From: Desulfuromonadaceae bacterium UBA5613 | GTDB lineage: Bacteria; Desulfobacterota; Desulfuromonadia; Desulfuromonadales; UBA2197 | DNA length: 18,936 bases | NCBI GenBank assembly: GCA_002424625.1 | Contig: DIKR01000063.1 | Location: 12,652 to 31,587, forward strand | Reading direction: 5' to 3' | Shown: positions 6,164 through 14,151 of the stretch, piece by piece | Layout: the number at the start of each line of letters is the position of its first letter | Numbering within the stretch: the first letter of the stretch is position 1 | The notes under the pieces: generated by a model | The model's input: the letters and a program-made list of their open reading frames with translations, nothing else | The model's database searches: none | What the model was told of the DNA's origin: nothing | Program-made: the position numbers and the translations under genes

Positions 6164-8101
6164 ATGGCGACCGAGAAAAAGAATATCGGACAGATCCTCA
6201 TTGAGTTGGGGGGCTTGACGCCGGCAAAAATCCCGGAAATACAACGCCGTATGGCAGGGACGGGCGAGAACTTTGGTGAAGCTGGCTTGGCGCTGGGTTT
6301 TTTTAGTAAAGATCTACTGCAGCGGGCTATCAACGAAAAAGACGGTGAGGAATCATTCCTGCCCTTGACGGGTACTTTCCCACAACGGCGAAAAATCGGC
6401 GAAGTTTTAATCGAGATGGGGATGCTCACTCCGGCAGAAGTTGAGCGCATCCTTGAGCAGATGGCACTATTGGGGGGGCGTTTCGGTGAAGTGGCATCGC
6501 GTGAAGGGTTTCTTGCCGAAGATCATCTTGCTCAGGCCTTGGCGCGTCAATTTCATCTTGGCTATCTCAGTCTCGAAGGTTTTGTTGTAGACGCCGAACT
6601 TGTCGCCTCCTTGCCACCGGGCTTGCCCGCACGTTTTCAATTTATTCCGGTGCGACACCGGGCTGGACATCTCGTTATTGCTGTCGCTGACCCTGTCGAT
6701 GTCAAGCGTCTTGATGAACTGGAACAGCAACTCAATACCCCCTTGATCCTTCAGGTTGCCTCGAAAAGTCGTATCTTGAAATTAATCGAAGGGTCGGACG
6801 GTTCCAATCGGGTCCTCAAGGAAGTCTCTGAAGATTTCAAGCTGCATCTTGTCAAAGAGACCGAGAAGGGGGAAGAGGTTTTATCGATTGAAAAAATGAC
6901 GGCCGACACCAGTCCGATTATTCGCTTGATCGATTCGACCCTCTTTGACGCTCTGAACAAACGGGCCAGCGATATCCATATTGAGTCAAGTCTTGACGGT
7001 GTCATTATTAAATATCGCGTCGACGGAGTCCTTTTTCGTGCCACAGAACCTCTCGATGGACGATTCCAGGGGCCAATCATCTCCCGTATCAAGGTCATGA
7101 GTGAGCTCGACATCTCGGAGCGACGCATTCCGCAAGATGGTCGTTTCAAGGTTCGACTCGGAACCAAATCGATCGATTTTCGTGTTTCGATCATGCCAAG
7201 TATTTTTGGCGAGGATGCCGTTATTCGTATCCTCGACAAGGAGAGTATTGCCGAGGATCTCAAAGGTTTAACCCTTGATTCGCTCGGAATTTCCGCACGC
7301 GAGAGAACACGTCTGCGGCGGATGATTCGTGAGCCCTATGGCATGATTCTGGTGACTGGCCCGACCGGTAGTGGCAAGACAACAACACTGTATGCCGCGC
7401 TTTCCGAGATCGACAGTGAAGTTGAGAAGGTCATTACCATCGAGGACCCGGTTGAATATCAGTTGAAAGGCGTGGTGCAGATTCCTGTTAATGAAAAAAA
7501 GGGGTTAACCTTTGCACGCGGCTTGCGCTCAATCCTGCGGCACGACCCGGACAAGATTTTGGTCGGAGAAATTCGTGATCCTGAGACGGCCCAGATTGCC
7601 GTACAATCAGCGCTGACCGGGCACCTGGTCTTTACGACGGTTCACGCTAATAATACATTTGACGTTCTTGGCCGGTTCTTGCATATGGGGATCGAACCGC
7701 ATAATTTCGTTTCGTGTCTTAATTGTGTGCTGGCACAGCGTTTGGTGCGAAAAATATGCAACAAATGCAAACGCGAAGTTGTTTACACTGACGACGAACT
7801 ACGCGAAAGCGGGCTGAAACCTGAGCTGCATCGGCATCACTTGTTTTACGAAGGAACAGGATGCCCAACTTGTAATGGTACTGGTTATCATGGCCGGGCC
7901 GCTGTTGTAGAACTTCTCGACTTAAATGATGATTTACGCGAATTGATCGTTATGCGCGCTCCGGCGACACAATTGAAAGCGGCAGCACTCGCCGCTGGGA
8001 CAATATTCTTACGCCAGTCCGCGATAGAGAAGGTGGTCGAAGGCATTTCCAGCCTGCGTGAAATAAATCGTATTACCTTTGCCGAAGAGGAGATCGCATG
8101 A
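6164..8101 (+). CDS. gspE: Type II secretion assembly ATPase
   Basis: This 645-residue cytoplasmic ATPase powers pseudopilus growth. Two N-terminal MshEN/GspE-N repeats (about residues 5-55 and 71-170) each begin with the IGQILIELG or IGEVLIEMG pattern; such domains bind cyclic di-GMP in some relatives and contact GspL/PilM in others. The catalytic part has the Walker A loop GPTGSGKTT (G399, K405), an Asp box, the Walker B segment DPDKILVGEIRD (residues 461-472) and the His box TGHLVFTTVHANN. A tetracysteine zinc site uses C532, C535, C567 and C570. All key residues are present. AAAGG precedes ATG 6164 by about 10 bases. The stop overlaps the next start by 4 bases. PilB of type IV pili is close, but the operon points to secretion. 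Confidence 0.95.
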   Translation: MATEKKNIGQILIELGGLTPAKIPEIQRRMAGTGENFGEAGLALGFFSKDLLQRAINEKDGEESFLPLTGTFPQRRKIGEVLIEMGMLTPAEVERILEQMALLGGRFGEVASREGFLAEDHLAQALARQFHLGYLSLEGFVVDAELVASLPPGLPARFQFIPVRHRAGHLVIAVADPVDVKRLDELEQQLNTPLILQVASKSRILKLIEGSDGSNRVLKEVSEDFKLHLVKETEKGEEVLSIEKMTADTSPIIRLIDSTLFDALNKRASDIHIESSLDGVIIKYRVDGVLFRATEPLDGRFQGPIISRIKVMSELDISERRIPQDGRFKVRLGTKSIDFRVSIMPSIFGEDAVIRILDKESIAEDLKGLTLDSLGISARERTRLRRMIREPYGMILVTGPTGSGKTTTLYAALSEIDSEVEKVITIEDPVEYQLKGVVQIPVNEKKGLTFARGLRSILRHDPDKILVGEIRDPETAQIAVQSALTGHLVFTTVHANNTFDVLGRFLHMGIEPHNFVSCLNCVLAQRLVRKICNKCKREVVYTDDELRESGLKPELHRHHLFYEGTGCPTCNGTGYHGRAAVVELLDLNDDLRELIVMRAPATQLKAAALAAGTIFLRQSAIEKVVEGISSLREINRITFAEEEIA

Positions 8102-9015
8102 TCTTCCCCAGGACTTATCTTGCTCTTGATTTGCGCCAGCAGGAGTTGCGCGCGGTTTCTTTGACTGGAAGCCTAAAAACCCCGACCCTTAAAGGCGCGC
8201 AGTTAATGGCTCTGGCAGAGGGGGTAGTGCAGCCGTCACCGCGGGCAATTAACATTAATGATCCCGTTCGGTTGAAGACAGCTGTCCAGGAAGTTCTTGC
8301 CCCGATTGCTGCCGGCGAAGAGCGTTTGGCCCTGGTTTTGCCGGAGACCATAGGACGCCTGTTTACAATCGAGATCGACACTCCTTTTGCCAATAAGGCT
8401 GAGGGAGAGAAAATTATCAAATGGCAACTCAAGGGGAGCCTCCCGGCTGATCCAGAAGCAACCGTGCTGGATTTTCAAGTTTTGGATCAACGGGAGGACG
8501 GGACGAAACGTCTTTTGGTTGCGGTTGTAGCCCGCAGTGTCCTGGACGAATATGAAGCCGTGATTACTGCCGCCGGTTTTTTTCCTGTTCTGGTCGGTTT
8601 TCATTCTGTTTTCCTGCATAATTACTACCGGACCCGGCTGGAACAACCCGATGAAAGTGTTCTTCTGATCCTTGAATCCGGTTTCCTTAGTCTTGAATAC
8701 AGCCAGGGACGGGTGCCGCTTTACCATCGTTTTCGTCACGTCGGCGATGATAGTTCGACGATCTTTCAGGAGATTTCCCGGGCGCTGGTCGGGGCACAAA
8801 AGGATTATCCCGGCTTGAAGCGGGCAGAGGTTTTTCTGCAAAGTGATCTGGCGGAGACAGAGGTGGTGATTGATACCCTGCGGGCCGCTTTTCAACGTGA
8901 AGTGATTCTTCTTGACCCCCATATCGATCGGATTATTTCGCAGCCATCGGACTGGCCGAAATGGCGACTGCGCGGTTTGGCTGCCGCCGTCGGTGCTGCC
9001 GAGCAGATGATTTAG
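8098..9015 (+). CDS. PilM/GspL-like cytoplasmic actin-fold protein
   Basis: The 305-residue protein has no membrane helix or signal peptide. Its start, YLALDLRQQELRAVSL, its position between gspE and a PilN-like gene, and its length fit PilM, the cytoplasmic actin-like protein that links the ATPase to PilN. In canonical type II systems the equivalent is the N-terminal half of GspL. The nucleotide-binding loops look degraded: the usual D-x-G-S pattern near the start reads DLRQQ, and the second loop reads LESG instead of D-x-G. ATP binding is therefore doubtful, as in GspL. The start overlaps the gspE stop (ATGA), so translation is probably coupled. Assignment rests on context plus weak motifs. 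Confidence 0.75.
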   Translation: MIFPRTYLALDLRQQELRAVSLTGSLKTPTLKGAQLMALAEGVVQPSPRAININDPVRLKTAVQEVLAPIAAGEERLALVLPETIGRLFTIEIDTPFANKAEGEKIIKWQLKGSLPADPEATVLDFQVLDQREDGTKRLLVAVVARSVLDEYEAVITAAGFFPVLVGFHSVFLHNYYRTRLEQPDESVLLILESGFLSLEYSQGRVPLYHRFRHVGDDSSTIFQEISRALVGAQKDYPGLKRAEVFLQSDLAETEVVIDTLRAAFQREVILLDPHIDRIISQPSDWPKWRLRGLAAAVGAAEQMI

Positions 9016-9026
9016 GATATGAGTCG

Positions 9027-9584
9027 ATGAAATATTCATTGAATCTCGCCACTGGAACCTATGTTCACCATCGCCGTCTCTTCGCGATTTTGTTAGTGTT
9101 TGGCCTGTTTTTGCTGGGATTAATTGTCATCAACACCCTAAGCATCTTCAGGGACAGTAGTCGAACACGTCAACTCGAACTCCGCCTCGACGAATTTCGT
9201 GGTCAAAAGCAGGGAGGCAACCAACAGACGGAAATCAGTGCTGTTGCCATGGCTCAATTGGCAAAGCGAATCGAAGAAGCCAATGAACTACTGGTCCGTG
9301 ACAACTATCGCTGGACAGCCCTCCTTGACCATCTTGAAGCCCATTTGGCCGAGGGCATCAGTATTCGTGGTCTGCAACCGGATTACAAAACCGGGGTATT
9401 GAAGTTGAGTGGAGTCGCCGCCTCTGTAACCGACTTGCGCCACTTTATCGACAATTTGACCCGCTCCGAGGTCTTCACGCAGGTTTATTTAAAAGAACAG
9501 AGGACGGAAAAGACTAAAGATGATCTTGACGGGGGGATTTCATTCTCCGTTGAGCTCAAGAAAAGGGGTGGTGATGATTCGTAA
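9027..9584 (+). CDS. PilN-like inner-membrane alignment protein
   Basis: The 185-residue protein starts with a short cytoplasmic stretch (SLNLATGTYVHHRR), similar to the conserved PilN N-terminus that contacts PilM. One membrane helix follows at about residues 17-38, then a coiled-coil-like segment (about 45-90) and a small periplasmic alpha/beta domain. That layout is PilN, or the C-terminal half of GspL. It would sit in the inner membrane and pair with the PilO-like protein. ATG 9027 has AGGA 9 bases upstream; a longer frame starts inside the previous gene but adds an implausible Cys/Arg-rich leader. The end overlaps the next gene by 11 bases. Confidence 0.75.
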   Translation: MKYSLNLATGTYVHHRRLFAILLVFGLFLLGLIVINTLSIFRDSSRTRQLELRLDEFRGQKQGGNQQTEISAVAMAQLAKRIEEANELLVRDNYRWTALLDHLEAHLAEGISIRGLQPDYKTGVLKLSGVAASVTDLRHFIDNLTRSEVFTQVYLKEQRTEKTKDDLDGGISFSVELKKRGGDDS

Positions 9585-10137
9585 ACCGCTCTTGATCACC
9601 ATTTGGACGACGCATCGTTTGCTGCTGATCGGCCTTGGCGGATTATTTCTGCTGAATATCCTCTTTTTCTTCCTGCTCTATTTCGTCGTTGCGCCGAAAC
9701 TATTCCAGACCGAAAGGGAGCTTGTTCTTTTACAGCAACAGTCGCGGAGAGGTGATGTTATTGCTCCGCAGCAGGCCTATCAACAGGGAGTCAAGGATTA
9801 TGAGCGCTTTCGCACTCTGCTGCCGTCTCTGCGCAATTTCAGTGATTTGATTGGTGATCTTTATACTTTGGCGGAGCAGTGTAACCTGGAGATCAGCCAG
9901 ATTGGTTATACGCAGCAAGAACTCCCTGACTCCGGACTTTTGGCGTATGCTCTCAAGTTTTCCCTGATCGGGACTTATGATGAATTGAAGCGCTTTGTTT
10001 ATGGTCTTGAGGAGTCTAAACGATTGGTGGTCATTGAGCAGATGACCCTCAACGCCGCAAAAGGGGAAGAGAGTGATGCGCTGGTCTCTTTAAGTCTGAG
10101 TCTTACGACTTACTTCGGGACAAAGGAGGGGCAATGA
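9574..10137 (+). CDS. PilO/GspM-like inner-membrane alignment protein
   Basis: The 187-residue protein has one strongly hydrophobic helix at about residues 16-41, a short coiled coil, and a periplasmic ferredoxin-like domain with the pattern SLIGTYDELKRFVYGLEES, common to PilO and GspM proteins. It should form heterodimers with the PilN-like product and carry the link across the periplasm to the GspC-like protein and secretin. ATG 9574 is preceded by AAAAGGGG at 5 bases. The gene overlaps its upstream neighbour by 11 bases and its downstream neighbour by 4, a sign of tight co-translation. Confidence 0.75.
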   Translation: MIRKPLLITIWTTHRLLLIGLGGLFLLNILFFFLLYFVVAPKLFQTERELVLLQQQSRRGDVIAPQQAYQQGVKDYERFRTLLPSLRNFSDLIGDLYTLAEQCNLEISQIGYTQQELPDSGLLAYALKFSLIGTYDELKRFVYGLEESKRLVVIEQMTLNAAKGEESDALVSLSLSLTTYFGTKEGQ

Positions 10138-10862
10138 TCTCAAAACGCCTTCTCGTCTTCCTGATTCCCGCCTTTATTGCTTCCTTGATCTATGGCTACC
10201 TGCAGATGCCGAAACAGGAGCGGATCACAACCGGAGAGGAGCGGCTACAGAGCAGGAAGCAGCAAGTGACCAGAGACAGCGAGAGTTATCCGCGTTTACG
10301 CAACGATTTACTTGATCGAAAGTCTCAACCCTATCCTGGGGTGCACCGCAATCTTTTCGGTAGCAGTCAGCGCCTAGAGGAGATAGAAATTTATACTGAG
10401 GAACGACCGCAGGCTATTATCCCGCAAGTTGTGGTCACTCCTCCACCTCGACCCCCGGCGACACCGCAAGAGATCGCCCAACAAGAACTTTCCCGTTACA
10501 AGTTTGTCGGCTTTTTTAAAAAGGGTGAGAAGAAAACCATTTTTCTGGCAACGGAAGGAGAGGTTCTTCTGGTGCGCAAGGGCGAATATATTGGACAGGA
10601 TCGCAAGTATTATGTCGTGAATATTACTGACACGGATATGGAGTTGCGAAAGGAAGATGGCGGTGTCTTTTCGATCGAACTGACCGATCAGGAATCACTT
10701 TCGGCAATTCCACTCCTTCCGCCGCTCCCTAATGCGCCAATCGAACCGGAGCAGGAAGCATATCGATTGGATGAGCCGGAGTTTCAGGTGATTCCTGATG
10801 AAGAGGCACAAACCGAAAAACAGAATCAAGCTGAAGAGGCTAATAATGAGAATCCAAATTAA
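10134..10862 (+). CDS. GspC/PilP-like clamp protein linking inner membrane to secretin
   Basis: The 242-residue protein has an N-terminal membrane anchor (about residues 5-24), a periplasmic linker with a proline cluster (about 101-115), and a compact beta domain (YKFVGFFKKGEKKTIFLATE through VFSIELTD, about 122-188) resembling the GspC homology region or the PilP domain. An acidic, Glu/Gln/Asn-rich tail follows. In known systems this domain binds the secretin N0 domain. There is no lipobox, unlike most PilP proteins, and no PDZ domain, unlike typical GspC. AGGAGGGG immediately precedes ATG 10134, the strongest ribosome site of the operon. Its 3' end overlaps the secretin gene by 17 bases. 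Confidence 0.7.
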   Translation: MISKRLLVFLIPAFIASLIYGYLQMPKQERITTGEERLQSRKQQVTRDSESYPRLRNDLLDRKSQPYPGVHRNLFGSSQRLEEIEIYTEERPQAIIPQVVVTPPPRPPATPQEIAQQELSRYKFVGFFKKGEKKTIFLATEGEVLLVRKGEYIGQDRKYYVVNITDTDMELRKEDGGVFSIELTDQESLSAIPLLPPLPNAPIEPEQEAYRLDEPEFQVIPDEEAQTEKQNQAEEANNENPN

Positions 10863-13218
10863 ATCATTCCTACTCCCTCTATCGTTTATGCTTCTGGCGC
10901 TGCAGTTATCCGGATGTGCCGGGTCACGGGCTTATTCGCGCGGGCAGAATTTTTATGAACAAGGCGATTACGACAAGTCGGTCCTCAACTATATGGAGGC
11001 GGTAGAGACTACTCCGGATCGGCAGGAATATCGCTTGCGACTTAGCGACGCCCTTAACAAGGCCGCTTGGCAACATCTCCAGGAAGGGCGGCGATTACTG
11101 AAGGAACGGCAGGCAGCGGAGGCAGCGACGGAATTTCGTCGCGCCCTCGAATATGACAAAGCTCTTGTTGCCGCCACGAATGAACTTGCGATAGCAGAAG
11201 AGATCCTTAAAGTCGACAGACTGGTAATGCAAGCAGATGATTTGATAAAAAATCGACGTTTGCCGCAAGCCAAAAACAGTCTCGACCAAGCGTTACTCAT
11301 CGATCCGGAAAATGTTGCGGCATTAGAGCTTCGGGCGAAAGTTCAAAGCACGCCCAAGACCATCATCGATGGTTTGGAACTCGATGTCACTTCAACCAAA
11401 CCGATATCGCTCAAGTTTAAGAATACCGATATTAAAGATGCTTTCAATATTCTCTCCAAACTTTCCGGAGTGAATTTTATCCTCGACGAAAGTCTTAACA
11501 GCCAGAGTTTCACCTTTGATCTCGTAGACGTTTCCTTTCCGCAGGCTCTTGAGTTGATCATGCAAATGAACAAACTCGGCAAAAAAGTTCTTAATTCACG
11601 TACAATTATCATCTATTCACGCTCGAAAGACGGTGACAAACAATTTACTGATCATTTGATCCAGACTTTTTATCTTTCCAATATTGACGCCAAGAAGGCG
11701 GTCAATTTGCTGCGGACCATGTTGCAATTACGCAAGGTTTATGTTCACGAAGAACTGAACGCGATTATTATTCGTGATACTGCCGATGTGATCAAGTTGG
11801 CCGGCCAAATGCTTGAAGCTGCCGATCGTGCTGATTCCGAAGTCATGTTTGATCTGGAAATAATTGAAGTCAATGATAGTAGTGCCATGAAGCTCGGCCC
11901 GCTACTCAGCCCGGCGTCGATCAGTTTAGGCCTCGGAAATCCGATAACGGGTAAGCTCGTTAATTCGGGTTTTTCTACTGACGGGTCAACAATAAACATG
12001 GTGAGCGGCGGCATTAATGGTTTGAGTGGTCTTAAATCTTATTACTCGTTGCCGACCTTGACCTTTGATTTTCTCAAGACACGTACCGATGCCGAGATTC
12101 TGGCGAATCCGAAAATTCGGGTAAAAAATAAAGAAAAAGCCAAGGTGCATATCGGCAGTAAAGAACCAGTGATTACGGTCACGTCAAACAATGATGTCCG
12201 GACCGACAGTGTTGCCTACGTCGATGTCGGGGTTAAACTCAACATTGAACCGACGATTCAGCTCGATAATTCAGTTGTCACCAAAGTGGAACTGGAGGTC
12301 AGCAGTGTTTCAGGCCGACAGCAAACAGATAACGGGACACAGGTTATTACTCTGACCAGCACTAATGCCAATACAGTTTTAACCCTCAAGGATGGCGAGA
12401 GGACAATTATCGGCGGCTTGATTCGTGATGATTCCAGTAAAGGTCGCAGTGGCATTGTTCTCCTCAGTGACCTGCCGATTATTGGTGAACTCTTTACCAG
12501 TCACACTAATTCGAAAATCAAACGTGAAATCCTCCTTTCGATAACACCGCATATCGTGCAGAATATTGTTGTCCCCGCTGCCGGAATCGGGACGTTATGG
12601 TCGGGAAGAGAAGATGATCTTAAGTCCGGGCCGGTCTTTGGTGGTTTTACCTCTTATGAAGATGAAACTGCTATTGAGACCCCATCACAGAGTCAACCGC
12701 CGGTGGGGGCGCCTGCTCTTTCTTCCCCGAAGGATGATGCTCCCATCGTCATTCCGTCAGTTGGAGCAGCGCCAGTTCTACCGGATGTCGAACCCCTGGC
12801 CGCAGCAGACGGTACGCTCCATCTTGTCGGTCCTGGTCAAGTGAGCGCAGGCGATGAAATTGAAGTGCTTGTCACGGGACTAGAGATGAATAGCCTCTTC
12901 AGTGCCCCTCTCTTTGTTACCTTTGATCAAAACCTTTTTGAGTTGGTGACGGTCGTTGAAGGGGATTTACTCAATCGTGACGGGATAGCGACGGTCTTTA
13001 GCAGCAACCCGGTGCCTGGTAAGGGAGAGTTGATGGTCGGTTATAAACAAGAGGCCGGTGGTAGTGGTGTCTCCGGCTATGGTACACTTTTCAGCATGAT
13101 CTTTAGAGCCAGAACTCCTGGGATCGGGCAGTTTTCTGTTGATCGCCTGAATTTCAGTAATGCATTCGGTCAACGTTTAAAGGTCCTTGTCACTCCTTTG
13201 ACGGTTGAGGTTAAGTAG
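10846..13218 (+). CDS. gspD: Type II secretion outer-membrane secretin, lipoprotein with TPR and cohesin domains
   Basis: The 790-residue protein forms the outer-membrane pore. A lipoprotein signal ends LQLSGC (lipidated Cys24, next residue Ala, so outer-membrane sorting is expected). Residues about 28-165 are TPR-like helices. An STN/N0 domain (about 179-259) and a single N1 domain (about 269-331) precede the secretin domain (about 332-574). That domain includes AEILANPKIRVKNKEKA and ends with the DLPIIGELF and LLSITPHIVQN blocks. A Pro/Ser-rich linker (about 611-656) leads to a C-terminal cohesin-like beta sandwich (658-790). Canonical GspD has N0-N3 and neither TPR nor cohesin. ATG 10846 was chosen for the lipobox and the GAGG site 7 bases upstream; the frame is open 48 bases further up. 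Confidence 0.95.
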   Translation: MRIQIKSFLLPLSFMLLALQLSGCAGSRAYSRGQNFYEQGDYDKSVLNYMEAVETTPDRQEYRLRLSDALNKAAWQHLQEGRRLLKERQAAEAATEFRRALEYDKALVAATNELAIAEEILKVDRLVMQADDLIKNRRLPQAKNSLDQALLIDPENVAALELRAKVQSTPKTIIDGLELDVTSTKPISLKFKNTDIKDAFNILSKLSGVNFILDESLNSQSFTFDLVDVSFPQALELIMQMNKLGKKVLNSRTIIIYSRSKDGDKQFTDHLIQTFYLSNIDAKKAVNLLRTMLQLRKVYVHEELNAIIIRDTADVIKLAGQMLEAADRADSEVMFDLEIIEVNDSSAMKLGPLLSPASISLGLGNPITGKLVNSGFSTDGSTINMVSGGINGLSGLKSYYSLPTLTFDFLKTRTDAEILANPKIRVKNKEKAKVHIGSKEPVITVTSNNDVRTDSVAYVDVGVKLNIEPTIQLDNSVVTKVELEVSSVSGRQQTDNGTQVITLTSTNANTVLTLKDGERTIIGGLIRDDSSKGRSGIVLLSDLPIIGELFTSHTNSKIKREILLSITPHIVQNIVVPAAGIGTLWSGREDDLKSGPVFGGFTSYEDETAIETPSQSQPPVGAPALSSPKDDAPIVIPSVGAAPVLPDVEPLAAADGTLHLVGPGQVSAGDEIEVLVTGLEMNSLFSAPLFVTFDQNLFELVTVVEGDLLNRDGIATVFSSNPVPGKGELMVGYKQEAGGSGVSGYGTLFSMIFRARTPGIGQFSVDRLNFSNAFGQRLKVLVTPLTVEVK

Positions 13219-13249
13219 TTTGCGAGGGCGCAGAAGTATTCTTCTGAGA

Positions 13250-13729
13250 ATGGGGCACCGGCGCGGAAAAGCCGGGTTGACTCTGATCGAAGTGCTCATT
13301 GCCATGACGATCCTGGCTATCTTGGCGTCTGCCGTGATTCCTCTGGCCGCAACAACTGTTAGGCGGACGCGCGAGATCGAATTAAGGCGCTCACTTCGCG
13401 AAATGCGTACAGCAATCGATCAGTACAAAAGCGATTATGATCGGGCGGTTAAGGTACAAAAGATTATTCCGACCCTCGGTGATACTGGCTACCCTAAAGA
13501 ACTTGAAGAGTTAGTCACCGGAGAACAATGGGGCGATCTCTACACCTTTAAACGGAAATATTTACGGCGGATACCCCGTGACCCCTTTGATGTCAACAAT
13601 GAAGGGTGGGGCCTGCGTTCAATGGCTGATGATCCGGATTCGCTGAGTTGGGGCGGCGAGGATGTCTTTGACGTTTATTCCCAAAGTACGGAGACCGGGC
13701 TTGATGGCACTCCGTATAATACCTGGTGA
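13250..13729 (+). CDS. gspG: GspG-type pseudopilin (first of two)
   Basis: The protein has a prepilin-type leader (MGHRRGKAG) cut before LTLIEVLIA, with the essential Glu at mature position 5 and a hydrophobic helix of about 20 residues. The mature C-terminal part has the GspG pattern RRIPRDPFDVNNEGWG and ends DVYSQSTETGLDGTPYNTW, where GspG proteins bind calcium. The mature first residue is Leu rather than the usual Phe. The start is uncertain. ATG 13250 gives a 9-residue leader but no good ribosome site; TTG 13220, one base after the secretin stop, has GAGG 9 bases upstream and gives a 19-residue leader. Its product would be the major pseudopilus subunit or its partner, processed by a prepilin peptidase not found here. 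Confidence 0.9.
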   Translation: MGHRRGKAGLTLIEVLIAMTILAILASAVIPLAATTVRRTREIELRRSLREMRTAIDQYKSDYDRAVKVQKIIPTLGDTGYPKELEELVTGEQWGDLYTFKRKYLRRIPRDPFDVNNEGWGLRSMADDPDSLSWGGEDVFDVYSQSTETGLDGTPYNTW

Positions 13730-13736
13730 TACGATC

Positions 13737-14144
13737 ATGACTTTATGGCAAAAACTGACAACGCGTCGCGGTTTCACTCTCATCGAGCTTTTGGCAGTGA
13801 TGATGATTCTCGGAATCCTTGCATCAATTGCCGTGCCGAGTTACAAACAGAGTGTGATCAAGGCCCGCGAGACGATCTTGAGCGAAGATCTTTATCAGAT
13901 GCGCCGGGCCATTGATGCTTATTTTGCCGATCGTCTGACTTATCCGGAGAGACTAGAGGATTTGGTACAGGAGAAATATCTTTACGACATCCCAGTTGAT
14001 CCTTTCACCCGCGCGCGCGATACCTGGCAAGTCGTTCCTCCGGAAGGAGACAGCGAAGGGAGAGTCGCCCCCGGCAGCGTTTACGATGTTCATAGCGGCA
14101 GTGATCTTATCGGCCTTGACGGGCGTCCGTATCAGGAGTGGTAG
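13737..14144 (+). CDS. gspG: GspG-type pseudopilin (second of two)
   Basis: The 135-residue prepilin has the leader MTLWQKLTTRRG, cut before FTLIELLAV with Glu5, then a classical hydrophobic helix to about residue 32. The globular part contains RRAIDAYFADRLTYPERLEDLV and DIPVDPFTR, both typical of GspG, and ends DVHSGSDLIGLDGRPYQEW. Length and motifs make it the more canonical GspG of the two. It starts 7 bases after the first pseudopilin with a modest GGTGAT ribosome site. The OxpG pseudopilin of the atypical Geobacter sulfurreducens system is the closest described analogue I can name; orthology is inferred, not tested. Confidence 0.92.
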   Translation: MTLWQKLTTRRGFTLIELLAVMMILGILASIAVPSYKQSVIKARETILSEDLYQMRRAIDAYFADRLTYPERLEDLVQEKYLYDIPVDPFTRARDTWQVVPPEGDSEGRVAPGSVYDVHSGSDLIGLDGRPYQEW

Positions 14145-14151
14145 TCTGCAA

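Noticed and set aside
8236..9039. 267-codon open frame on the minus strand opposite the PilM-like gene
   Set aside because: It lies antisense to a gene that fits the operon by overlap and family. Its composition is not that of a known protein, so I regard it as a shadow frame.
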